A stretch of DNA of 64,000 bases from Macrococcus sp. 19Msa1099 (lineage in GTDB: Bacteria; Bacillota; Bacilli; Staphylococcales; Staphylococcaceae): positions 1,674,001 to 1,738,000 of the forward strand of contig CP079955.1 in assembly GCA_019357535.2 (NCBI GenBank). Reading direction: 5' to 3'. A program made the translations under genes and the position numbers. Positions 46,709 through 57,515 of this stretch are shown here, one piece after another. The notes under the pieces were generated by a model. It saw only the letters and a program-made list of their open reading frames with translations. It ran no database searches and had not been told where the DNA came from. How positions within the stretch are numbered: position 1 is the first letter of the stretch; each line of letters starts with the position of its first letter.

Positions 46709-47542
46709 ATGTATCTTGATCTAAAAGGTAAGGTCGCAATAGTCACTGGTGGAGCATCAGGTATAGGACGCGCTACAGCTTTACGTTATGCACAAGAAGG
46801 CATCAATGTTGTTATCAATTATCATTCTAGAGAAGGTGAAGCACAAGCATTAATCGAAGCACTTCAGTCATATGGTGTTGAGGCACTGATGATTCAAGGA
46901 GACACAACCAGTAAGAATGATATGGAACATCTCGTAAAGGAGACAATCAAACACTTCGGTGAATTCCATATCTTTGTTAATAATGCAGGCATCCAGTCCG
47001 ACGTTCCAAGTCATACGATGTCGATAGAAACATTCGATAAAGTAATCGATGTGAATTTACGCGGAACTTTCATTGGGTGTCAATTAGCCTTACGTCACTT
47101 TATGGAAAATAAATATAAAGGTACGATCATCAATATATCAAGCGTCCATGAAATTATACCATGGCCACATTATGCGCATTACTGTGCAAGTAAAGGCGGT
47201 GTAAAACTACTTACACAAAGTCTCGCTCTCGAATATGCACGTGTACAGATCCGCGTTAATAACATTGCACCTGGCAGTATCAATACACCAATTAATGCAG
47301 AGAATTTCAAGACAGAACAAGATAAGAAAGATGCAGATTTATTTGTGCCGATGGGGTATGTTGCAGAACCTGAAGAAATCGCAAGTGTCGCTGCATTTCT
47401 AGCAAGTAAGGAAAGTAAATATATTACCGGCCAGACGATTGTAGCAGATGGTGGTCTGAGTCTATATCCATCTCATCGAAACTTTGAACATGATGCACTG
47501 CTCGATGAATTTACTGATGAGATTAATGTGAAGACAAAATAA
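46709..47542 (+). CDS. Short-chain dehydrogenase/reductase, glucose 1-dehydrogenase-like
   Basis: 277 aa, classical SDR. The cofactor motif is TGGASGIG (residues 13-20), NNAG is at 91-94, and the catalytic triad is Ser145, Tyr158 and Lys162 (HYCASKGG). It closely follows the glucose 1-dehydrogenase pattern (APGSINTPIN, ITGQTIVADGGLSLYP), so an NAD(P)-dependent sugar or polyol oxidation is likely, but not proven. It stands alone, with AAGGAG before the ATG. Confidence 0.85.
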   Translation: MYLDLKGKVAIVTGGASGIGRATALRYAQEGINVVINYHSREGEAQALIEALQSYGVEALMIQGDTTSKNDMEHLVKETIKHFGEFHIFVNNAGIQSDVPSHTMSIETFDKVIDVNLRGTFIGCQLALRHFMENKYKGTIINISSVHEIIPWPHYAHYCASKGGVKLLTQSLALEYARVQIRVNNIAPGSINTPINAENFKTEQDKKDADLFVPMGYVAEPEEIASVAAFLASKESKYITGQTIVADGGLSLYPSHRNFEHDALLDEFTDEINVKTK

Positions 47543-47619
47543 AATGATTACAAGATAATATTTAATCCTATATCGATAACTATCTAAACGGCGGAACAAA
47601 AGTGTTCTGCCTCTCCATT

Positions 47620-48579
47620 TTAATCACGTACTACTTTCGTCATTTCACGATATTCTTCTTCTATCTCAATCTTCTTCTCTGTATTCAGCTGTTCTAATAA
47701 ACTAAAGACATTAATATGACGTTCAAGATTAATAAAGTGAGCTGGTAATATACCTCCAAATTCGCCATCGACATTTAACTGCACCTTATCAAATGACGAT
47801 ACTTTTATGTCTTTAGCTTTAACATAACGTACTTTAGGATGCTTAATATGTTCACCTCTTGAAGCAAGCGTAAATATATGTCCGAACTCCGCAAAGTTCA
47901 CTTTCTCTAATATTAATAACGTAAAGTAGCCATCATTAATCGATGCATCCGGCACGAGCTTCTCAAAGCCACCTACCGAATTTGTAAGGCCTATAAGAAA
48001 CATCATCGCTTCTCCGCTGTATACTTCACCATCATATTCGATACGTACATCACTTGCTTTAATTTCTGGGAGCATCTCTAATCCTTTAACATAATAAGCA
48101 AGCGGTCCCAGTACTGTCTTCAGTCGGCTCGGCGCCTCATAGCTCACTTCCGTAATCTTTCCGCCTCCAGCGATATTAATAAAATAGCGATTATTCATTT
48201 TACCGACATCTACTGATACTGTCTGCCCACTGACAATCACATCAACCGCTTCATCGATATCTTTTGGGATGAGTAACGCACGACCAAAGTCATTCACGGT
48301 TCCCATCGGTATAATACCGATGTCTGGTCGATAGTCTTTTTCTGCGATACCGTTAATCACCTCATTAATCGTACCGTCTCCACCTGCTGCAATTACCAAG
48401 TCAAACTTATCTTCCACTGCACGTTCTGCAGCAGCTGTTGCATCACCTGCACTCTTTGTTGCATAAGCGCTTGTTTCATATCCTGCATCTTCTAACTTAA
48501 TTAATACATCGGGTAATGCTTTTTTGAATAGCTCTCTACCGGATGTTGGATTATAGATAATTCTGGCACGTTTTCTCAC
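47620..48579 (-). CDS. dgkB: Diacylglycerol kinase DgkB
   Basis: 319 aa from the GTG at 48579 (MRKRARIIYNPTSGRELF), with an AGGAGG site seven bases upstream, giving the usual N-terminus. The catalytic motif is AAGGDGTINEVINGIAEK, followed by IPMGTVNDFGRAL. It phosphorylates diacylglycerol released during lipoteichoic acid synthesis, returning it to phospholipid. It is 11 bp after the DUF853 gene. A short hairpin (GGCGGAACA/TGTTCTGCC at 47591-47612) follows the stop. Confidence 0.92.
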   Translation of the reverse strand: MRKRARIIYNPTSGRELFKKALPDVLIKLEDAGYETSAYATKSAGDATAAAERAVEDKFDLVIAAGGDGTINEVINGIAEKDYRPDIGIIPMGTVNDFGRALLIPKDIDEAVDVIVSGQTVSVDVGKMNNRYFINIAGGGKITEVSYEAPSRLKTVLGPLAYYVKGLEMLPEIKASDVRIEYDGEVYSGEAMMFLIGLTNSVGGFEKLVPDASINDGYFTLLILEKVNFAEFGHIFTLASRGEHIKHPKVRYVKAKDIKVSSFDKVQLNVDGEFGGILPAHFINLERHINVFSLLEQLNTEKKIEIEEEYREMTKVVRD

Positions 48580-48590
48580 GTACACTCCTC

Positions 48591-50033
48591 CTAACGTCTT
48601 CTCGTTCCAAATATATTCCTTACAATTTCACGCCCAATTTGTCTTCCCACACTTGTAAGTACGCTTGAAGCAATCTTTTCGAAATCAGATTTTTGCTTTC
48701 TTTTAGGCGCTGCTTTTTCAGCTTTCGCTTCTTTAGTTTGTGCTTTTGTTTTCGATGCTTCTACTTTCTTCTGCAGTATTTCATACGCACTCTCACGATC
48801 AACCGTTTCATTATACTGTGCATGATATGGGTTGCCTTCTATAACCTTAACTTTCACTTGTTCATCAATCACGCCAATCTTACTTTCCGGCGGACGGATA
48901 AATGCACGTTCTACAATACTCGGCTGTCCGTCTTCATTCAAACAGGAAATGAGTGCTTCTCCTGTCTTCAATTCTCCAATAACGGACGCGACATCAATTT
49001 CAGGGTTTTGTCGGAACGTTTCAGCTGCACTGGCAACAGCTTTTTGATCACGTGGTGTAAATGAGCGTAAAGCATGTTGAACACGGTTTCCAAGCTGACC
49101 TAATACTTCATCAGGTAAGTCGATTGGATTTTGAGTAATAAAATATACCCCGACACCTTTAGAACGCACGAGACGTACTACTTGCTCCACTTGTGTCACA
49201 AATGACTTCGGTGCACCTTTAAACAGTAGATGTGCTTCATCGAAAAAGAATACAAGCTTCGGCTGTTCTATATCTCCGACTTCCGGTAATGTTTCAAAGA
49301 GTTCTGTTAATAACCAAAGTAGAAATGTAGAGTACAATACTGGTTTTGTATATAAATTGTTGGCCATCAGGATGTTGATGACACCCTTATCTTCCGTTGT
49401 TTCCATAAAGTCCGATAACTTTAATGCCGGCTCCCCGAAAAACTGATCAGCACCTTGTGTTTCTAATGATAATAACTTACGTTGAATTGCACCTATCGAT
49501 TGCTTCGTGATATTACCATAAACACCACTATATTCGGTCGTATTTTCATACATTTCCTTTAATAATGCCTGTAAATCTTTCAGGTCCAGTAGAAGCAGAC
49601 CTTGCTCATCACTGATTTTAAACGCAATATCTAATATGCCAGACTGTGTATCATTCAATTCTAGCAGACGACCTAAAAGCATAGGCCCCATATCTGTAAT
49701 TGTCGCTCTGACAGGTGTGCCTTGTTCTCCAAATATATCCCATAACCTTACAGGAAAGGTTTGAGGTGTATAATCATCAATCTGTAGGTTGTTTAATCGT
49801 TCTTGAATCTTATCATTAATCGTCATCGCTTCTGCAATGCTCGCCAGATCCCCCTTAACATCAGCCAGGAATACAGGCACCCCGGCTTTAGAAAACTGTT
49901 CAGCCATAACTTTTAGTGTGATAGTCTTACCCGTACCTGTTGCACCTGCTATCAAACCATGACGGTTTGCCATAGGAAGATCTAAATATATGTTATGATC
50001 AGCTGCTTTAGCTATCTTTATATTATTCATCAT
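48591..50033 (-). CDS. DUF853/YjgR-like HerA-type ATPase
   Basis: 480 aa. Walker A is AGATGTGKTITLKVMAEQ (about residues 30-47) and Walker B KLVFFFDEAHLLF. HerA-family features are the RLVRSKGVGVYFITQNPIDLPDEVLGQLGNRVQHALR segment and GEALISCL. The C-terminus is basic and lysine-rich. Members are FtsK/HerA-superfamily ATPases without known substrate; roles in DNA processing or translocation are guessed. A GAGGGG site precedes the start, and dgkB follows after 11 bp. Confidence 0.82.
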   Translation of the reverse strand: MMNNIKIAKAADHNIYLDLPMANRHGLIAGATGTGKTITLKVMAEQFSKAGVPVFLADVKGDLASIAEAMTINDKIQERLNNLQIDDYTPQTFPVRLWDIFGEQGTPVRATITDMGPMLLGRLLELNDTQSGILDIAFKISDEQGLLLLDLKDLQALLKEMYENTTEYSGVYGNITKQSIGAIQRKLLSLETQGADQFFGEPALKLSDFMETTEDKGVINILMANNLYTKPVLYSTFLLWLLTELFETLPEVGDIEQPKLVFFFDEAHLLFKGAPKSFVTQVEQVVRLVRSKGVGVYFITQNPIDLPDEVLGQLGNRVQHALRSFTPRDQKAVASAAETFRQNPEIDVASVIGELKTGEALISCLNEDGQPSIVERAFIRPPESKIGVIDEQVKVKVIEGNPYHAQYNETVDRESAYEILQKKVEASKTKAQTKEAKAEKAAPKRKQKSDFEKIASSVLTSVGRQIGREIVRNIFGTRRR

Positions 50034-50134
50034 TTGTTACCCCTCATTTTGTATTATTGAATACTTTTATTTTACATGAACAGCACGAATATGCAATTTT
50101 GACACAAAAAAATAGAGGGTGGAGACCACTCCTC

Positions 50135-50656
50135 TTAATTATTTAATCGGTACCAGTATATCGCTTTTGCTTCAATCTCTTTTAAATATTCATCTTCTGC
50201 ACGTTGCAATTCTTGAGATGCTTTTGTTAAGCGATTTAACTCCTGCTTAAACAGCCTGTATGCGATACGCTCTTTATGATGTGTCCTTAAATAATCTCTA
50301 ACTGCTAGTTTTCTCTCAAGACTATTACAGTCTGTACGTTCAATAATAAGTACACATATCTCTATATCGTTCTTATGTGCAGTAAACAGTAGATACTTGT
50401 TATTTCTATCTAGTGACGTTTGAGTTAATGAATAACCAATTCGTTCCATCTGAGCGACATAACCATCAAGCTTGTTTAAGTCCTTGACTACCGGTAATAT
50501 TTCTACTGACGGTATGACACTTACACCTTCAATGGAGGTACTACCAATGTGATGTAATTCAACAATTTCATTCCGAAAGACTTCTATTAGTTCCTTAGAA
50601 GCGTTGATATATATTTGATGATAGTCAAGATCACTATATAATTTATAATCTAACAT
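50135..50656 (-). CDS. GrpB/UPF0157 family protein
   Basis: 173 aa. The nucleotidyltransferase-like motif is ELHHIGSTSIEGVSVIPSVEILPVV (residues about 34-58), with later RDYLRTHHKERIAYRLFKQEL. In GrpB proteins the Gly-Ser of GSTS and the acidic residue of 'P..D/E' are the expected active-site parts; Glu54 stands in place of the common Asp (IPSVEI versus KPIIDI). Function is unknown. It is a single gene. Confidence 0.75.
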   Translation of the reverse strand: MLDYKLYSDLDYHQIYINASKELIEVFRNEIVELHHIGSTSIEGVSVIPSVEILPVVKDLNKLDGYVAQMERIGYSLTQTSLDRNNKYLLFTAHKNDIEICVLIIERTDCNSLERKLAVRDYLRTHHKERIAYRLFKQELNRLTKASQELQRAEDEYLKEIEAKAIYWYRLNN

Positions 50657-50880
50657 AGAATTCCCCCATCCCCCGCAAGTTACTTCGTATTTCGTGCTAA
50701 TTTAAAGTAGTTTATCATATTAAATGTAATATATCTATGAATATTAATAATATTTAGAATAATAAAATATTTATTCATATACTTTACCCATTCTTCACAA
50801 AAATAGTTTTCATCATCATATATTATTTATATCTGTTATTTGATAAAATAATAATATCTATGAAACTGGAGGTTAAATTA

Positions 50881-51602
50881 ATGAAAAATATATTATTCTG
50901 GATATATATATTAGCAGCGATTCTACTGATTGGTGCCGGCTATAAATACTGGCAAGGTAAAGTAACTGAAGGCGGAGAAACAAAGGAAGCACAATTAAAA
51001 AGCGCTGCTCATCAATCAGAAGAGCAAGAATCAGAAAAAATATCTCTACCACACGTCTTCAAAGAACCTGCAATCCAAAAGATTTATGAAGAACAAAAGA
51101 AAGATAATAAAAGGATGCAGCTGACGTTTGTAAGCACACCGTATCAAACATCAAATAAAGATACGAATGTCGCAAATACATTTATTTCAAATTTACAAGA
51201 AGATGTAAATTATAATATTGTTGATGTTGATGCAAGTTCTAACACATTAAACAGTGATGATATTAATAAAAAAATCCAGATGTCGTTATTTTAGATGCGC
51301 TTACACTTAATGACTATATCGAAGGCGTAACTATCGAAGACCATTTGAATAATCTTGAAGCAATCCTTAATAACATTAAAAATGAACACCGAAAAATTTA
51401 CGTTACTGGTACACGTAGGATAAATGATGATGAATTTAATACTTACCAGCAAAAAGAAGCAAACTTCCTGCAAAACCAGGACGTGTATTTCATCCCAGTA
51501 AGTGAAGCTGTCAAAGATAAATATGACAATGATACAGAGCTCCTTACGAAAGATGGCGTGACGAAATGGAGTAAAGCCATTACAGACGAAATATTAAAAT
51601 AA
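50881..51602 (+). pseudogene. Secreted SGNH-hydrolase-like protein, split by a frameshift
   Basis: The gene starts at an ATG with a GGAGG site (MKNILFWIYILAAILLIGAG, an N-terminal membrane anchor). Its first frame stops at 51294. At 51268-51274 there is a run of seven A. One extra A, or a -1 slip on A AAA AAA, joins the frame to KKNPDVVILDALTLNDYIEG and on to ...WSKAITDEILK at 51602, giving about 240 aa. The fused product looks like the staphylococcal membrane-anchored SGNH-type proteins. Either the gene is broken, expression depends on slippage, or the base count is a sequencing error. Confidence 0.65.
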
Positions 51603-51636
51603 GACTATCGGGACTTTGTCTCGATAGTCTTTTTTA
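51601..51636. terminator. Bidirectional terminator
   Basis: Stem AAGACTATCGGGAC/GTCTCGATAGTCTT (one G-T pair) is followed by TTTTTT. It separates the convergent SGNH and phosphatase genes. Confidence 0.75.
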
Positions 51637-51665
51637 TGAACGTATCACTTTGCACTTATGTCAAT

Positions 51666-52475
51666 TTAGAATAAGCCTAGAAATTTCTTTTTCTTTTCTT
51701 TCTTCTTCTTTGCGTGTCTCTCTGATGAACTCTCAGTCTTAATGATTTCTTTCGGGCTTAAATATGGTATCTGTTCACTAAGCAGCACTTTCTTCGCATT
51801 ATCTTTGAAACGATCAGCAACTTCACTGCCAAACTTATGTTCAATCGTTTCGTATGCTGCTTTCATATGGAAATTACGGTTATTTACATTGTGGGCATCA
51901 CTTGCGACGAAATGAATCAATTGATGTTCAATCATAAGGTCTGCAATAGATTGTGCATGATGACCTAAATTGCCAACAACTACCCCAGCTGTAACTTGTG
52001 CGAGTGCACCGAGTTCAATCAGTTCAGCGAGTTTCTTAGGGTTCTTCTGAAGCTCAGTATTACGTTCTGGATGAGCGATGATTGGAACATACCCTTCCAT
52101 TGCAAGTTGTGTAAATAACTGCTCCGTATAAATCGGCACTTCATTAGATGGAAATTCTATTAATACGTAAGGCCCTGCAAGCGGTAATGCTTTACCACTG
52201 TTCAAATCTGTGATGACATCACCGTAGATCCTAATTTCCTGACTGGCATGCACATTAAGTGGAATGTTATTCTCTTTAATAAGCTGATTTACCTTGTCTG
52301 TTAGTTCTTTAATCTTCGGACCGAAATTGTCATATAACTGAATTTTATGATGCGGTGTTGCAATAATATCTGTAATCCCTTCTGCAACGGCTTGTCGTGC
52401 CATATCAAGAGTTTCTGTTTCTGTCTGAGCACCATCATCGACACCGTACAATATATGGTTATGAATATCTATCAT
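51666..52475 (-). CDS. PHP-domain protein tyrosine phosphatase (YwqE/CapC type)
   Basis: 269 aa. Metal-binding motifs of the PHP fold are present: IDIHNHILYGVDDG, ATPHH, SQEIRIYGD, IIAHPERN and VASDAHN. CapC/YwqE/CpsB phosphatases dephosphorylate bacterial tyrosine kinases that control capsule synthesis. The cognate kinase and capsule genes are not in this window. The C-terminus carries a lysine-rich tail (HAKKKKEKKKKFLGLF), a possible membrane-surface tether that is unusual for the family. Confidence 0.82.
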   Translation of the reverse strand: MIDIHNHILYGVDDGAQTETETLDMARQAVAEGITDIIATPHHKIQLYDNFGPKIKELTDKVNQLIKENNIPLNVHASQEIRIYGDVITDLNSGKALPLAGPYVLIEFPSNEVPIYTEQLFTQLAMEGYVPIIAHPERNTELQKNPKKLAELIELGALAQVTAGVVVGNLGHHAQSIADLMIEHQLIHFVASDAHNVNNRNFHMKAAYETIEHKFGSEVADRFKDNAKKVLLSEQIPYLSPKEIIKTESSSERHAKKKKEKKKKFLGLF

Positions 52476-52499
52476 ACTTTCACCTCTGTATAGGACAAA

Positions 52500-52523
52500 G
52501 AGCCTGAATACTCATCCAGGCTC
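52500..52523 (-). terminator. Terminator after gatCAB
   Basis: Stem GAGCCTG/CAGGCTC with a 10-base loop and a weak T tract on the minus strand. Confidence 0.5.
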
Positions 52524-52532
52524 CTGTTTTAT

Positions 52533-53960
52533 TTATCTTTTTTCTAATTCTTCACGCAAAATTTTATTAACAAGCTGTGGATTTGCCTGTCCTTTAGAAA
52601 TCTTCATAATCTGACCTACTAAGAAGCCTGTAGCTTTACCTTTACCGTTCTTGAAGTCTTCAATAGATTGAGGATTATTATCTAACGCTTCAGTTACGAA
52701 CGCTTTCAGTTGTTCAGGATCAGAAATTTGAACAAGACCTTGTTCTTCCATAATCACTTTCGGTGCTTTACCTGTTTCTACTGTATCAGCAAACACTTTT
52801 TTCGCAATTTTAGAAGAGATTGTACCATCTGCAAGCAACTTCACCATTTCACTTAAGTTCTCAGGCGTTAATGCAGTTTCATGTAACTCCTTCTGGTTCT
52901 TGTTTAAGTATTCGTTTACGCCACCCATCAACCAGTTTGATGAAAGTTTTGCATCTGCGTCAAGTGCGATCATCGCTTCGAAGAAATCAGACATTTCTTT
53001 CGTTAATGTTAATACGTGCGCATCGTATTCAGGTAATCCATACTCTGATACATACTTCGCTTTACGTACATCCGGAAGTTCAGGAATTGATGCACGCACA
53101 CGTTCTTTCCATGCTTCGTCAATATATAAAGGTACTAAGTCTGGTTCTGGGAAGTATCTGTAGTCGTCAGACCCTTCTTTAACACGCATAAGGATCGTCT
53201 TACCTGTCGACTCGTCAAAGCGACGTGTCTCCTGTAAGATTTTTCCACCATTTAATAGTACTTCTTCCTGGCGTTTTACTTCGTGCTCTAAACCTTTCTT
53301 AACGAATGAGAAAGAGTTTAAGTTTTTAAGTTCTGCTTTCGTACCAAACTTCTCTTGACCTACAGGACGTAATGAGATGTTCGCATCACAACGCAGTGAT
53401 CCTTCTTCCATACGGACGTCAGATACGCCTGTGTACTGAATGATTGCTTTTAACTTCTCTAAATACGCATACGCTTCTTCAGGTGTACGAATATCTGGTT
53501 CAGATACAATCTCAACTAATGGCGTACCTTGACGGTTTAAGTCTACTAATGAATAGCCATCTTTATGCGTTAATTTCCCTGCATCTTCTTCCATATGAAG
53601 ACGCGTAATACCGATACGTTTCGTTTCGCCATTCACTTCAATATCGATATAACCATTCTCACCAATCGGCTCATCAAACTGTGAAATTTGGTAAGCTTTC
53701 GGGTTATCCGGATAGAAATAGTTTTTACGGTCAAACTTCGTTTCAGTTCGAATATCCATATTTAGTGCCATCGCTGCACGCATTGCCCAGTCAACGGCAG
53801 TCTTGTTTACGACCGGTAATACACCAGGGTATCCAAGATCTACAACGTTAACATTCGTATTTGGCTCTGCGCCAAAATGTGCAGGAGAAGCTGAGAACAT
53901 TTTCGATTCTGTCTTTAATTCTACGTGGACTTCTAGTCCGATTACTGTTTCAAAATGCAT
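52533..53960 (-). CDS. gatB: Asp-tRNA(Asn)/Glu-tRNA(Gln) amidotransferase subunit B
   Basis: 475 aa. The kinase/cradle domain begins [21 protein letters not shown] and includes [20 protein letters not shown] and [21 protein letters not shown]-like sequence. The C-terminal tail domain (YqeY-like) ends [20 protein letters not shown]. GatB binds the misacylated Glu-tRNA(Gln) and phosphorylates it before amidation. It follows gatA by 13 bp in the gatCAB operon. Confidence 0.95.
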   Translation of the reverse strand: MHFETVIGLEVHVELKTESKMFSASPAHFGAEPNTNVNVVDLGYPGVLPVVNKTAVDWAMRAAMALNMDIRTETKFDRKNYFYPDNPKAYQISQFDEPIGENGYIDIEVNGETKRIGITRLHMEEDAGKLTHKDGYSLVDLNRQGTPLVEIVSEPDIRTPEEAYAYLEKLKAIIQYTGVSDVRMEEGSLRCDANISLRPVGQEKFGTKAELKNLNSFSFVKKGLEHEVKRQEEVLLNGGKILQETRRFDESTGKTILMRVKEGSDDYRYFPEPDLVPLYIDEAWKERVRASIPELPDVRKAKYVSEYGLPEYDAHVLTLTKEMSDFFEAMIALDADAKLSSNWLMGGVNEYLNKNQKELHETALTPENLSEMVKLLADGTISSKIAKKVFADTVETGKAPKVIMEEQGLVQISDPEQLKAFVTEALDNNPQSIEDFKNGKGKATGFLVGQIMKISKGQANPQLVNKILREELEKR

Positions 53961-53973
53961 AGTTTAAGTCTCC

Positions 53974-55419
53974 TTATAATGATTGATAACGTTCGTGCAT
54001 GTTAAAGCTTTGTTCATAGTTATATGCAACGTTGTATAAAGTTTTCTCGTCGAATGGTTTACCGATTAACTGTAAACCGATTGGACGGCCGTTTGACTCT
54101 CCGCATGGAATAGACATCGATGGTAACCCTGCTAGGTTGATTGGAATTGTTAAGATGTCATTCGCATACATTGTTAATGGATCATTAATTTGAGCACCGA
54201 TGTCAAATGCTGTAGTTGGTGCAGTCGGTCCAACAATAATGTCATAGTTTTCAAATACACGTTCAAAATCTTGTTTAATTAATGTACGTACTTTTTGTGC
54301 TTTTTTGTAATATGCATCGTAATAACCAGAGCTCAGCGCATAAGTTCCTAACATAATACGACGTTTCACTTCGTCACCGAAACCTTCCTGGCGTGTCTTC
54401 TTATAAAGTTCTTCTAAGTTTTGTGCCCCTTCTGCCTGATATCCGTAACGAATACCGTCAAAACGTGCTAAGTTCGCACTTGCTTCACTTGAAGAAAGAA
54501 TGTAATACGTTGCAACACCGTATTTAGAATTAGGGAGTGATACTTCATCAACTGTTGCACCCATCTTCTCTAATGCTTTAATCGCTGCCTGTACACTTGC
54601 CTTAACTTCTTCAGATACACCTTCACCTAAATATTCTTTCGGTACTGCTACGCGAAGACCTTTAATATCCTTGTCAATTTGTGAAGTGAAGTCTACATTA
54701 TCGACTGGTGCACTTGTTGAGTCATGTGGATCAAGTCCTGAAATCACTTCTAATACAGTTGCGTTATCTTTAACGTTACGCGTAATTGGTCCAATTTGGT
54801 CAAGTGACGATGCAAATGCAACTAAACCGAAACGTGATACACGACCGTAAGTTGGCTTCATTCCTACTACACCACAGTATGATGCTGGTTGACGAATAGA
54901 ACCACCCGTGTCACTACCGAGTGAGAAAGGTACTAAGCTTGCAGCAACTGCAGCTGCAGAACCACCAGATGATCCACCAGGTACTGCAGTGTGATCAAAT
55001 GGATTAACTGTTTTCTTGTAGAATGAATTTTCAGTTGAACCACCCATCGCAAACTCATCCATGTTCAGTTTACCGACAAGAATACCATTTTCTGCATTTA
55101 ATTTATTCATTACAGTAGCGTCATATACAGAATTAAAGCCACCTAAAATTTTAGACGCACAAGTTGTTTCAACATCTTTCGTTACGATGTTATCTTTAAT
55201 CCCCATCGGAATTCCAAATAATTTACCTGATGGTGTTTCGTTATCCATAGTCTTTGCTTTCTCTAACGCAGCTTCTTTATCTAAAGCTAAAAATGAATTG
55301 ATGACTGTATCATCTTTTTCGATGTTCACAAAAGTATCTTCAACTAATTCAGAAGGTTTAATCGTTTTATTCTGAATCATTTGAGATAAGCTTTCGATTG
55401 ATTCGTATCTTAATGACAT
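53974..55419 (-). CDS. gatA: Asp-tRNA(Asn)/Glu-tRNA(Gln) amidotransferase subunit A
   Basis: 481 aa, amidase signature family. The Ser-cisSer-Lys triad is Lys75 (GIKDN), Ser150 ([12 protein letters not shown]) and Ser174 ([13 protein letters not shown]). It hydrolyses glutamine and channels ammonia to GatB. It overlaps nothing, but starts one base after the gatC stop, so the operon is tight. Confidence 0.95.
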   Translation of the reverse strand: MSLRYESIESLSQMIQNKTIKPSELVEDTFVNIEKDDTVINSFLALDKEAALEKAKTMDNETPSGKLFGIPMGIKDNIVTKDVETTCASKILGGFNSVYDATVMNKLNAENGILVGKLNMDEFAMGGSTENSFYKKTVNPFDHTAVPGGSSGGSAAAVAASLVPFSLGSDTGGSIRQPASYCGVVGMKPTYGRVSRFGLVAFASSLDQIGPITRNVKDNATVLEVISGLDPHDSTSAPVDNVDFTSQIDKDIKGLRVAVPKEYLGEGVSEEVKASVQAAIKALEKMGATVDEVSLPNSKYGVATYYILSSSEASANLARFDGIRYGYQAEGAQNLEELYKKTRQEGFGDEVKRRIMLGTYALSSGYYDAYYKKAQKVRTLIKQDFERVFENYDIIVGPTAPTTAFDIGAQINDPLTMYANDILTIPINLAGLPSMSIPCGESNGRPIGLQLIGKPFDEKTLYNVAYNYEQSFNMHERYQSL

Positions 55420-55420
55420 A

Positions 55421-55720
55421 TTATTCTCCTCCGCCTAAAATAGATGGCACTTTAAATTGTCCATCTTCTGTATGTGCAGCATTCTTTAAGATTTCTTCCT
55501 GTGTTAAGCTCGTCTCTGCCACATCTTCACGCAATACATTCTGCAAATCTAATACGTGGAATGTCGGTTCTACACCTTCAGTATCCACTTCTTCTAATTG
55601 ATCCGCAAAGTTAAGAATTGCTTCAAGTTGTGCACTGAATTTTGTTGCTTCTTCTTCAGTAATTTCTAATCGTGCTAAATGTGCAACGTGTTTAACTTGC
55701 TCATTTGTAATCTTTGACAT
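55421..55720 (-). CDS. gatC: Asp-tRNA(Asn)/Glu-tRNA(Gln) amidotransferase subunit C
   Basis: 99 aa from the ATG at 55720 ([20 protein letters not shown]), with an AGGAGG site; the longer frame has no site. The conserved start [14 protein letters not shown] and the tail [16 protein letters not shown] are typical. GatC wraps around and stabilises GatAB. It is first in the gatCAB operon, divergent from putP. Confidence 0.93.
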   Translation of the reverse strand: MSKITNEQVKHVAHLARLEITEEEATKFSAQLEAILNFADQLEEVDTEGVEPTFHVLDLQNVLREDVAETSLTQEEILKNAAHTEDGQFKVPSILGGGE

Positions 55721-55803
55721 GTGAGTCCTCCTTATGTACATATAACATCTTTAAATTTTATCAAATTTTAACGAAAAAATCTAAGCATACTAAAAATAAT
55801 TCT

Positions 55804-55831
55804 ATGAAAACGCTTAAATCCCTATTATAAT
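55804..55831 (+). promoter_or_regulatory. putP promoter with cre-like site
   Basis: ATGAAAACGCTTAAA (55804-55818) fits the catabolite-responsive element WTGNAANCGNWNNCW with one mismatch. It overlaps the -35 position of a promoter whose -10 box TATAAT is at 55826-55831, which suggests CcpA control of proline uptake. Confidence 0.45.
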
Positions 55832-55897
55832 AGATATATTGTCACTCTAGTACAATAAAATTCAGCGTTAATTGTAAAAATAAAGGAGGATAAACAA

Positions 55898-57430
55898 ATG
55901 GGCTTGATATTAGGTCATACGTTTCAAAACGTAAAAATTGAAGCAACATGGATGACGTATGTCATGATTGCTGTATATTTCTTAATCCTGTTAGGGATCG
56001 GTTATTATGCATATAAACAATCAACAAGTACATTAGATGAATATATGCTTGGCGGTCGTAACCTTGGACCATTAGTAACAGCACTTTCTGCTGGAGCAGC
56101 GGATATGAGTGGCTGGATGCTGATGGGATTACCAGGTTCAGTGTACGCTACAGGACTCTCTGCCACTTGGATTGCAGTCGGATTAACGATAGGAGCTTGG
56201 TTAAACTATATCTTAGTTGCACCAAGATTACGTGTTTATACGGAGCTTGCAGATAACGCCATTACAATCCCTGACTTCTTCGAGAAACGTGTTAGTGATC
56301 ATACACGTATACTGAAGATTATCTCTGGTCTTGTTATCGTCGTGTTCTTCACATTATATACGCATGCCGGAATGGTTTCTGGTGGCGTATTATTCGAAAG
56401 TTCCTTTGGATTAAATTATCACTACGGGCTTATACTTACTGCAAGTATCGTAATTATCTACACGTTGTTTGGTGGATATCTTGCCGTATCGCTTACGGAC
56501 TTCTTCCAAGGGGTAATCATGTTAATCGCATTAGTGTTAGTACCAATCGTAGCATTGATGAAATTAAATGGTATGGAAGCTTTCGATACTGTCGTTGAAC
56601 TTAAACCGACGAACTTAGACTTCTTCAAAGGTACGACTACAGTTGGTATTATCTCTTTACTGGCATGGGGCTTAGGTTACTTTGGACAACCACATATTAT
56701 CGTGCGCTTTATGTCTATTAAGTCACACAAACAGTTACCTGCAGCAAGACGCATCGGCATCTCATGGATGACAATCTCATTAATCGGTGCCTGTGTTACA
56801 GGACTTGTTGGTATTGCATTTGTAAATAAATCAGATGCTAAGTTAGACAATCCTGAAACAATCTTCGTAATGATGAGTCAAGTGTTATTCCATCCACTAA
56901 TTGCAGGATTCTTCCTAGCAGCAATCTTAGCAGCTATTATGAGTACGATTTCTTCACAGTTACTTGTTACAAGCAGTGCTTTAACGCAAGACTTCTACAT
57001 GTTATTACGTAAAACGAACATTCAGGACACAAGTCGTGAGAAAGAGTTCGTTATGATTGGACGTCTATCAGTATTACTCGTTGCAATTGTTTCAATGGCA
57101 ATTGCATGGAGCCCAAACGATACAATCTTAAACTTAGTTGGTAACGCATGGGCAGGATTCGGTGCGGCATTCGGACCGCTCGTATTGTTATCGCTTTATT
57201 GGAAAGGTTTAACGAAGCATGGTGCGATTACAGGTATGGTACTTGGATCAATTACAGTAATCTTCTGGATTGTGATGAAATCACACGGTGGTATCTTTGA
57301 GTTATATGAAATTGTTCCAGGGTTCTTTATCAGTTTTGTGTCAACTGTACTTGTAAGTATGGTTACACCGAAACCTGAACAACGTATTATTGACGAGTTC
57401 GATGAAATGAAACAAATTGTGAATTCATAA
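55898..57430 (+). CDS. putP: Sodium/proline symporter PutP
   Basis: 510 aa, sodium:solute symporter family with about 13 membrane segments. Landmarks are [32 protein letters not shown] in helix 2, [15 protein letters not shown], and [16 protein letters not shown] with the Na+-binding Ser residues. It imports proline with Na+; in S. aureus it matters for osmotic protection and infection. AAGGAGG precedes the ATG. Confidence 0.93.
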   Translation: MGLILGHTFQNVKIEATWMTYVMIAVYFLILLGIGYYAYKQSTSTLDEYMLGGRNLGPLVTALSAGAADMSGWMLMGLPGSVYATGLSATWIAVGLTIGAWLNYILVAPRLRVYTELADNAITIPDFFEKRVSDHTRILKIISGLVIVVFFTLYTHAGMVSGGVLFESSFGLNYHYGLILTASIVIIYTLFGGYLAVSLTDFFQGVIMLIALVLVPIVALMKLNGMEAFDTVVELKPTNLDFFKGTTTVGIISLLAWGLGYFGQPHIIVRFMSIKSHKQLPAARRIGISWMTISLIGACVTGLVGIAFVNKSDAKLDNPETIFVMMSQVLFHPLIAGFFLAAILAAIMSTISSQLLVTSSALTQDFYMLLRKTNIQDTSREKEFVMIGRLSVLLVAIVSMAIAWSPNDTILNLVGNAWAGFGAAFGPLVLLSLYWKGLTKHGAITGMVLGSITVIFWIVMKSHGGIFELYEIVPGFFISFVSTVLVSMVTPKPEQRIIDEFDEMKQIVNS

Positions 57431-57431
57431 T

Positions 57432-57463
57432 AAAAAGGTCGAGACAACGTGTCTCGACCTTTT
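57432..57463. terminator. Bidirectional terminator, putP / camS
   Basis: A 14-bp stem AAAAGGTCGAGACA/TGTCTCGACCTTTT with loop ACG. Confidence 0.8.
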
Positions 57464-57515
57464 ACTCTTTCTCCACGGTTGCATGTTCTTGCGTGCAGAT
57501 TAATATCTAAGTTCG

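Noticed and set aside
52820-53182. Antisense open frames within gatB, and similar long antisense frames within hemL, ligA and pcrA
   Set aside because: Shadow frames of strongly coding genes, without ribosome sites or family-like sequence.
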